A stretch of DNA of 64,000 bases from Bacillota bacterium (GTDB taxonomy: Bacteria > Bacillota > UBA4882 > UBA10575). The stretch spans positions 1 through 64,000 of the forward strand of contig JAAYHQ010000039.1 of the NCBI GenBank assembly GCA_012727425.1, given 5' to 3'. Made by a program: the position numbers and the translations under genes. The notes beneath the pieces are model-generated. The model saw only the letters and a list, made by a program, of their open reading frames with translations. It was not told the DNA's origin and did no database searches. Shown piece after piece: positions 58,887 to 64,000 of this stretch. How positions within the stretch are numbered: position 1 is the stretch's first letter; each line of letters starts with the position of its first letter.

Positions 58887-60167
58887 ATGTCTTTTTTTCG
58901 GATTGAAGGCGGTCGCCGGTTAAGCGGTACGATCCGGATTAGCGGTTCGAAAAATAGCAGTCTTGCCTTGATGGTCGGTGCGGCCCTGGGTGACGAAGAT
59001 GTGATCCTTACTAATTTTCCCGGGGATTTGGATGCGGTTGTGCTGGCGGATATCCTCCGGGCGGTGGGCGTCAAGGTGGAAGAACTGGCGCCCGGCAAGG
59101 TGTTGATTAACGGTTCCGGGCTGCGGCGGAACCCGATCCCCTATGAACTGGCGCGGAAGATCAGGGGGTCTTTTTATGTGGCCGGGTTGATGCTGGCCCG
59201 TCTGCGCGAGGCGGAGGTTCCATTACCGGGTGGTTGTTTTCTGGGGCCGCGCCCGGTTGATTTTCACATCAAAGGATTTCAGGCTCTGGGTGCGGAGGTC
59301 AATATCGAACACGGTCTGATGAAAGCCAGGATGGGAAGGCCGCTGGAGAAAGGTTTCTTCATTAACCGGAGCAGTGTCGGGACGACGGTCAACCTGATGT
59401 ATTTAGCCAGCCTGACGCCGGGGACTTTTGTGTTGGAGAATGCGGCCAAGGAACCGGAGATTGTGGATTTGGCGGTTCTTCTGAACGCAATGGGGGCACG
59501 GATCCGGGGGGCCGGGACGGAGGTAATCCGGATCCAAGGAGTCGAACGGCTGAAAGGGGCGGAGCATGCGATTATTCCCGACCGGATTGAGGCGGGTACT
59601 TATATGGTAGCGGTGGCAGCGACCCGGGGTGAGGCCGTGTTGGAAAACGTCATGCCCGAGCACCTCCGGACACCGATTATGAAGTTGCGGGAGACCGGTG
59701 TTCTGGTGGAGGAGAGAGAAACCTCGATCCGGGTGGCGGCACCGGAAACTTTGGTCAGCACCGACCTGGAGACCGCTCCCTATCCGGGGTTTCCCACCGA
59801 TTTGCAGCAGCCCTTTGGGGTTTTGATGTCCATTGCCCATGGGACCAGTATTATCCGGGAGACCATTTTTGATAACCGTTTCCGTTATTTGGACGAACTG
59901 ACCCGGATGGGGGCCGATGTGCGCGTCGACCGGGACCGGGCGATCATCAAAGGGGTGCCCTCCTTGAGCGGGGCACCGGTCGAAACCACCGATCTGCGGG
60001 CCGGAGCGGCTCTGGTGATTGCCGGCTTGGTGGCGGATGGGGTGACCCTGGTTTCGGGGGCGGAAAACATCGACCGGGGGTACGAAAATATGCTGGGTAA
60101 GTTACGGGGGGTTGGCGCCAAAATTGAACGCCTTCATGCCGTTGAAGAATGTAAAGAGGTCATCTGA
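58887..60167 (+). CDS. murA: UDP-N-acetylglucosamine 1-carboxyvinyltransferase MurA
   Basis: 426-aa enzyme transferring enolpyruvate from PEP to UDP-GlcNAc, the first committed murein step and the fosfomycin target. GTIRISGSKNSSLALM starts the first lobe; the active-site cysteine is in PLPGGCFLGPRPVDFH; RIEAGTYMVAVAATRG, GFPTDLQQPFGVLMSIAHG and ENIDRGYENM follow. Cys present means fosfomycin sensitivity is expected at the target. Its ATG directly follows the ireB stop; PASTA-kinase pathways control MurA stability or regulation in relatives. A terminator follows. Confidence 0.97.
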   Translation: MSFFRIEGGRRLSGTIRISGSKNSSLALMVGAALGDEDVILTNFPGDLDAVVLADILRAVGVKVEELAPGKVLINGSGLRRNPIPYELARKIRGSFYVAGLMLARLREAEVPLPGGCFLGPRPVDFHIKGFQALGAEVNIEHGLMKARMGRPLEKGFFINRSSVGTTVNLMYLASLTPGTFVLENAAKEPEIVDLAVLLNAMGARIRGAGTEVIRIQGVERLKGAEHAIIPDRIEAGTYMVAVAATRGEAVLENVMPEHLRTPIMKLRETGVLVEERETSIRVAAPETLVSTDLETAPYPGFPTDLQQPFGVLMSIAHGTSIIRETIFDNRFRYLDELTRMGADVRVDRDRAIIKGVPSLSGAPVETTDLRAGAALVIAGLVADGVTLVSGAENIDRGYENMLGKLRGVGAKIERLHAVEECKEVI

Positions 60168-60200
60168 TTCAACCGTCGACACCGACGGTTGAATTTTTTT
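60168..60200 (+). terminator. Terminator of murA
   Basis: TTCAACCGTC-gacacc-GACGGTTGAA followed by seven T residues. Confidence 0.93.
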
Positions 60201-60276
60201 GTGGCCAAGTTAGGGCGAGCAGGACAGTCATAATTGGTTTGGGAGCAACATAAAAATGGGGGGCGGGGTGAAATTG

Positions 60277-60735
60277 ATGCTCAAAGCGAACCTGGTCCTT
60301 TTTTTCTTCTTCTGCACCGGCTTGGTTTTTGGGAACAGTTTGGTAGCGGCCAGTGCGGGAACCTTGTTGGTCCTGAAGCTCTTAAACAGCCCGCTGCTGC
60401 TCGCTATTTTAGAGCGGCACGCTCTCCAATGGGGGTTACTTTTCCTGCTCATTGCGGTTCTGCTCCCGTTCACCAAAGACCAAAGCAGTGGAAAGGGTTT
60501 GCTTGCCGTTTTATTGACCCCCACCGGTGTAGTTGCGGTGGTGGGCGGGATTACTGCGGCCTATCTTTCCGGACAAGGACTGGGTTTACTCCACTTGAAA
60601 CCGGAGATCATAATTGGACTGATCCTGGGGACCATCTTGGGGGTCTTCTTTTGTAAAGGAATACCGGTGGGCCCTTTAGCAGCCGCAGGACTGACGGCTG
60701 TTCTTCTCAAACTGATCGGTTTAATTGAGAAATGA
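60277..60735 (+). CDS. DUF441/UPF0756 membrane protein
   Basis: 152-aa membrane protein with about four helices, resembling UPF0756 (YtwI-type) proteins: LKLLNSPLLLAILERHALQWGL, the turn PFTKDQSSGKGLL, TPTGVVAVVGGITAAYLSGQG and a Gly-rich last part with GIPVGPLAAAGL. Function unknown in the family. GGGGTG before ATG 60277 favours this start over ATG 60256. It overlaps the next gene by four bases. Confidence 0.85.
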   Translation: MLKANLVLFFFFCTGLVFGNSLVAASAGTLLVLKLLNSPLLLAILERHALQWGLLFLLIAVLLPFTKDQSSGKGLLAVLLTPTGVVAVVGGITAAYLSGQGLGLLHLKPEIIIGLILGTILGVFFCKGIPVGPLAAAGLTAVLLKLIGLIEK

Positions 60736-61010
60736 GGTGTCCGGTGCTGGAAAGCCGTAATCTGGTTGGAATGTCGATCCTGAGGATCATCTCCGGCTTC
60801 TTGGAGATCGGTACCGCTTTTCTTTTTTTACATTTTAAAAAGGTCGAAATCGCCCTTCAGCTCAACGCGGTCCTTGGTTTAGTGGGGCCGATCATTTTTT
60901 TACTGGTTAGTGGCTTAGGTCTGATTACCGTAGCGACCAAGATCTCCCCGTTCAAGGTGGCGCTGGTGGCTTTGGGGGTGATCTGTATTGTTCTGGGGAG
61001 TAAAAATTAA
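60732..61010 (+). CDS. yqhV: YqhV-like small membrane protein (DUF2619)
   Basis: 92-aa protein with three hydrophobic helices: SILRIISGFLEIGTAFLFL, LQLNAVLGLVGPIIFLLVSGLG, and FKVALVALGVICIVLGS. It matches the DUF2619/YqhV type, in Bacillus found just upstream of the spoIIIA operon. ATG 60732 overlaps the previous stop (ATGA). No spoIIIA genes are here; the next gene is ylbJ, another sporulation membrane protein. Role unknown. Confidence 0.8.
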   Translation: MRCPVLESRNLVGMSILRIISGFLEIGTAFLFLHFKKVEIALQLNAVLGLVGPIIFLLVSGLGLITVATKISPFKVALVALGVICIVLGSKN

Positions 61011-61053
61011 AAGTGGGCAATGGGGAGATGGATCAAAGGGAGGAGTGGCATTA

Positions 61054-62328
61054 ATGACCGGGATGGGAAGTTCAGGACGGAAAGGCCTTTTTTACTTTAC
61101 GGCGTTCTGCTGTGCACTGATCACCCTGTCGCTGGGGATCTATCCCCAAGTCGGGTTGGCGGCGGCCCGGGAGGGCCTGGCGATCTTTGTGGAGGTTGTT
61201 CTCCCGTCGCTTTTGCCCTTCTTTATCCTATCCGAAATCCTGCTTGGCCTGGGGGTTGTGCATTTTATCGGGGTCTTTCTGGAACCCCTGATGCGTCCGG
61301 TCTTTAATGTTCCCGGGATTGGTGCCTTTGCTTTGTCAATGGGTTTGGCCGCCGGTTACCCGATGGATGCGGTAATTACAGCCAAATTTCGCCGGTTAAA
61401 CTTGTGTACACAAATTGAAGGCGAACGGTTACTGGCTTTCACCAACACGGCGGATCCGCTTTTCATGTTCGGCGCGGTGGCGGTTGGGATGTTTGGTTAT
61501 CCGGAGTTGGGCGTCATTATTGCCGTTACCCATTACCTAGCCGCTTTTACGGTTGGGATCCTTTTTCGCTTTTATGGAAAAAAAGAGGACCGGCCGGCGG
61601 CGGAAGCGCGGACCAGTGGTAATCTGTTGGCAAGGGCCTTGCGTGAAATGCGCCAGGCCCACCAGGAGGATGGGCGCCCCCTGGGGCAACTCCTGGCGGA
61701 TGCGGTTAAAGATTCCATCTCCACTTTACTGATGATCGGGGGCTTTATCGTCCTTTTTTCCGTTTTATACCAGGTACTGGCGGAAATCGGGGTGCTCCGT
61801 TATATCTTACCGGTGGTGGAAGGCGGATTGAAAATCCTGGGCTTGAATCCGCAGTTGGGTTCGGCGGTCGTGCAAGGCTTCTTTGAGATCGATCTTGGGA
61901 CGATGGCGGCGGCCAGAACGACCGGGGCGTTAACGGACCGGCTAATCGTCGCCGCGGCGGTTATTGCCTGGAGCGGACTGTCGGTTTTGGGACAGGTAAT
62001 GAGTGTCATCCACGGGACGGATCTGCGGATTGGGCCGTTTATCGTTGCCCGCGTGATCCATGCTTTGGTTGCCGGTTTTTACACCCGTTTGCTTCTTGGA
62101 GTGGTTAAAGTGCCCGCCCGGGTGGTACCAGCAACCCGGACGTTTACCGGCGGGGTATTAACCCGCTGGACGATTACGGGCAAGCAGTTTTTGGTTATTA
62201 CCGGGCTCCTGATCGCCGCCGGAATTTTCATGCGTTTGTTGTCCGGTTATCGCCTGGTCTGGCGGACGGATGAGCAGAAGCGGAGAAAGGGAGAAGTTGC
62301 CGGGAAGACTGGTCAAAAGGAGGAATAA
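61054..62328 (+). CDS. ylbJ: Sporulation integral membrane protein YlbJ
   Basis: About 424-aa membrane protein of the nucleoside-recognition (Gate) type, needed for spore cortex formation or dipicolinic-acid handling in Bacillus. About eight helices; typical blocks are EVVLPSLLPFFILSEILLGLG, LSMGLAAGYPMDAVITAK, AFTNTADPLFMFGAVAVGMFG, and VVQGFFEIDLGTMAAART. GGGAGGAG before ATG 61054 selects this start over 60988. The basic C-terminal tail (KRRKGEVAGKTGQKEE) is cytoplasmic. Confidence 0.94.
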   Translation: MTGMGSSGRKGLFYFTAFCCALITLSLGIYPQVGLAAAREGLAIFVEVVLPSLLPFFILSEILLGLGVVHFIGVFLEPLMRPVFNVPGIGAFALSMGLAAGYPMDAVITAKFRRLNLCTQIEGERLLAFTNTADPLFMFGAVAVGMFGYPELGVIIAVTHYLAAFTVGILFRFYGKKEDRPAAEARTSGNLLARALREMRQAHQEDGRPLGQLLADAVKDSISTLLMIGGFIVLFSVLYQVLAEIGVLRYILPVVEGGLKILGLNPQLGSAVVQGFFEIDLGTMAAARTTGALTDRLIVAAAVIAWSGLSVLGQVMSVIHGTDLRIGPFIVARVIHALVAGFYTRLLLGVVKVPARVVPATRTFTGGVLTRWTITGKQFLVITGLLIAAGIFMRLLSGYRLVWRTDEQKRRKGEVAGKTGQKEE

Positions 62329-62540
62329 AAGTTAGACCGTATTTTTGCCGCGACTTTATGGAAAACCAGTATGCGTAAAGAGAAGATCAGTGGTTAACGA
62401 CGGCTAAAGGAGATAACAGGGCAGAAAGTTTTTTACCGGATGGTTGCCTCCCATGTTTATTATCGCCAAAACCTCCAAAGGAAAACTAGTTTTACGGCTC
62501 TGAGCTTGGGAAAGGCTAAGAGCGAAGGGAGGTGCTACAT
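62329..62540 (+). promoter_or_regulatory. Leader region of the SASP gene
   Basis: No gene. AT-rich compared with neighbours; contains GCTCT ... AGAGC arms near 62497-62524 just before the ribosome site GGGAGGTG. A forespore (sigma-G) promoter is expected here, but I could not find a convincing match. Confidence 0.35.
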
Positions 62541-62897
62541 ATGGGTTCCGGACAAAGAAGCAATACTTTAATGGTGAAAGAAGCCGCCCAGGCAATGGAG
62601 CAATTTAAGTACGAAGTGGCCAACGAGCTAAACATCAACATGCAGCCGATTCAGGGGGACTACTGGGGATACATGACCGCGCGTGATTGTGGAGCCGTGG
62701 GGGGTCATATGGTCAAAAGAATGATCGAGGCGGCCGAGCGGTCCTTGGCGGAACAAGCGGCTTATCAGGCCACATCTACTTTCCGGCAGACGGTTAACAC
62801 CCAGCAAGCGGGGCAAAACCTGAGTGCCGGACCAGGTGGTCCTTCGGTATTAAGTTCGATCCCCGGCTTTACGCAGCCACAACAACCCCAACAGTAA
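62541..62897 (+). CDS. Alpha/beta-type small acid-soluble spore protein with a long C-terminal tail
   Basis: 118-aa SASP. These proteins coat spore DNA, change its geometry so that UV makes spore photoproduct, and are degraded at germination. The first half matches the family: LMVKEAAQAMEQFKYEVANEL holds the GPR protease site (E-V-A-N-E), and CGAVGGHMVKRMIEAAERSL the conserved second half. Unusual are the aromatic insertion QGDYWGYMTARD, a cysteine in the DNA-binding part and about 45 extra residues rich in Gln, Ala, Ser and Pro. ATG 62541 after GGGAGGTG. It links functionally to splB at the left edge. Confidence 0.88.
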   Translation: MGSGQRSNTLMVKEAAQAMEQFKYEVANELNINMQPIQGDYWGYMTARDCGAVGGHMVKRMIEAAERSLAEQAAYQATSTFRQTVNTQQAGQNLSAGPGGPSVLSSIPGFTQPQQPQQ

Positions 62898-62908
62898 CCG
62901 GTAGCAAC

Positions 62909-62937
62909 AACGGAGGCATTGGCCTCCGTTTAATTTT
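62909..62937 (+). terminator. Terminator of the SASP gene
   Basis: AACGGAGGC-attg-GCCTCCGTT followed by TAATTTTT; also separates it from the convergent membrane protein gene. Confidence 0.88.
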
Positions 62938-64000
62938 TAGGCTTTGCGGTTTGTTTTTGTCAGCAGGAGGAGGAGGCCGGTGGTGGCCAAGGGGTAAAAG
63001 AACAAAGCGGCAAAGACCAGGCCCGAGTCGTTGACGAGTAAACCGGTAACACCTCCCAACAGAGCAAGGCCGAAAAGGGCGGAGGGAAAAGGCCGGCCGG
63101 CCCCCAAATAAGACCCGGTAAAGGTGAGGAGGGCGGAAAAGAAGAGGAAGGTCCAGCGGGACCCGAGGAGCCGCAGATTGACCCGGAGTTTACGCCGGAC
63201 AATTTCCATAAGGGCGGTGAACCCCCGCCGTTTAAAGCCCTCAAGGAACAGGCCGAAATGGGAGCGTTCGACGGGTTGGGCCAAAAAATAATCAAAGACC
63301 AACAGGAGCAGGGCAATAAGGACCAGGATGAACAGGCCGGACAGAATTAGCCGGACAGAAAAGGTTTTTTTTTGGTGTTGAGTAAAGGCCAGGGCGATGG
63401 TGAGCGCCATGGCCGTCAGCCCGGCGCCAAAATTGGCGCCAAATTGGGGCGGGGAAAGAATGAAAAAAGCCATCAGAAACAACCCTGGTGCCCAGCGGAA
63501 CGGCGGCCGTTGGTTTTGCGCGGAGCGCCAAAGCAAAACTCCCAGCAGGCAACCGAGGAACAAGCCGGACAACTCGTTACCGATTCCGTAAAAACGGGCA
63601 CCGAGGATGGGATCATGCCCGAGGACCGAGGAGGAGAGCAGGGGGGGATGACCAATGGAACCGAGGGGGATGAGGACGGCCAGGGCCACAAGGGGTAAAA
63701 GTGGCGCCGTGGTGGCAGCGGCCGGGCGTTGGGAGGTTCCGGCGGACCCCCGGGAAAGATGGCCGAGCAGGATGCTGAGGAACGTGAGGGCAAGGGCGAT
63801 GACAAGGGTAGCCCCGGTAAACCAGGGTATGGCCGTCAGGGGTAGCGGCGAAGCCAAGTGTAAAGCAACGGGTTGGGCGGATAGAAAGATGATCGAAAAC
63901 CTGAGAGCGGTGCGGATGTTTCCGGGAACACAACTAACCGGTAAATTCAGGAAAACAATGGCCAGGAGGGCCAATGGCAAGCAGAGGGCAACCCCGTTGA
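62937..64000 (-). CDS. Multi-spanning membrane protein, N-terminus beyond the right edge
   Basis: The minus-strand frame stays open to the window edge (TTG 63980 is not a convincing start), so at least 354 residues are seen and the start lies outside. About nine to ten hydrophobic helices; a conserved-looking loop DPILGARFYGIGNELSGLFLG sits between helices, and NDSGLVFAALFFYPLA near the end. Similar GARFYGIGNE loops occur in large membrane proteins of Clostridia-type genomes whose function I do not know. No signal, enzyme or transporter signature recognised. Confidence 0.6.
   Translation of the reverse strand, partial: NGVALCLPLALLAIVFLNLPVSCVPGNIRTALRFSIIFLSAQPVALHLASPLPLTAIPWFTGATLVIALALTFLSILLGHLSRGSAGTSQRPAAATTAPLLPLVALAVLIPLGSIGHPPLLSSSVLGHDPILGARFYGIGNELSGLFLGCLLGVLLWRSAQNQRPPFRWAPGLFLMAFFILSPPQFGANFGAGLTAMALTIALAFTQHQKKTFSVRLILSGLFILVLIALLLLVFDYFLAQPVERSHFGLFLEGFKRRGFTALMEIVRRKLRVNLRLLGSRWTFLFFSALLTFTGSYLGAGRPFPSALFGLALLGGVTGLLVNDSGLVFAALFFYPLATTGLLLLLTKTNRKA

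Noticed and set aside
1-64000. CRISPR arrays, insertion sequences, prophage, tRNA or rRNA genes
   Set aside because: I looked for spaced direct repeats, transposase or integrase motifs and tRNA/rRNA cores on both strands and found none.

Overview
The window comes from an endospore-forming Firmicute with fairly G+C-rich DNA. Sporulation genes are spread throughout: a spore photoproduct lyase homologue (splB, cut by the left edge), spo0A, abrB, spoVS, ylbJ, yabE and an alpha/beta-type SASP. The gene orders rny-ymdB-spoVS, recA-recX and rlmN-prpC-prkC-rsgA-rpe are those of Bacilli and Clostridia. The same stretch carries a complete TetR-TolC-membrane fusion-RND efflux operon and a secretin-like protein. 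This suggests a diderm (outer-membrane) Firmicute lineage such as Limnochordia/Hydrogenispora-like, Halanaerobiales or Negativicutes. The exact taxon cannot be read from the window. I saw no rRNA, tRNA, CRISPR array, insertion sequence or prophage; it looks like ordinary chromosomal core with a few unusual genes. Layout. 1-5.9 kb: splB (-), murB, a secreted beta-propeller protein, a MocR-type regulator overlapping an AlaA-like aminotransferase. 6-12.4 kb: the efflux operon with its own promoter and operator. 12.5-18.3 kb: an unknown membrane protein, a Gfo/Idh/MocA oxidoreductase, oligoendopeptidase F and RNase J. 18.3-24.8 kb: shikimate genes aroE, then a LysM-tailed secretin and ComFB, then aroC-aroK-aroB-aroQ. 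24.8-29.8 kb: on the minus strand a sodium-pump decarboxylase beta subunit with a 45-residue partner behind a switch-like leader, a phasin-like protein and typA; on the plus strand a small membrane protein and yhbY. 30-36.7 kb: a tandem-GGDEF protein, T-box-controlled tyrS, a secreted FG-GAP-like protein, a CBO0543-type membrane protein, rsmI and abrB (-). 36.8-44.4 kb: T-box-controlled metG, tatD, a TatD-linked radical SAM protein, yabE, a REC plus degenerate GGDEF protein, rsmA and a YkuK-like protein. 44.4-49.4 kb: SOS-controlled recA-recX, rny, an unknown, ymdB and spoVS. 49.5-52.2 kb: an M19 dipeptidase, a GNAT acetyltransferase and spo0A. 52.3-60.2 kb: rlmN, an FHA protein, prpC, prkC, rsgA, rpe, cheX, ireB and murA. 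60.2-64 kb: three membrane proteins including ylbJ, a SASP gene, and a partial membrane protein running off the right edge. How the genes connect: Spo0A, AbrB and two candidate 0A boxes (one just downstream of the predicted abrB start site, one in front of the GNAT-spo0A pair) outline a sporulation-decision circuit like that of Bacillus. PrpC, PrkC, the FHA protein, IreB and the murein enzymes MurA and MurB fit Ser/Thr-phosphorylation control of the envelope. The most unusual readings are a spore photoproduct lyase with Ser at the catalytic Cys140 position, a Spo0A with changed recognition-helix residues, a secretin lacking its lip segment but carrying two LysM domains, mutually exclusive helices in the oadB leader, and several genes whose ribosome binding sites point to non-standard start codons. 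Coordinates use the start I judge best from ribosome binding sites, so many differ from the longest ORF.
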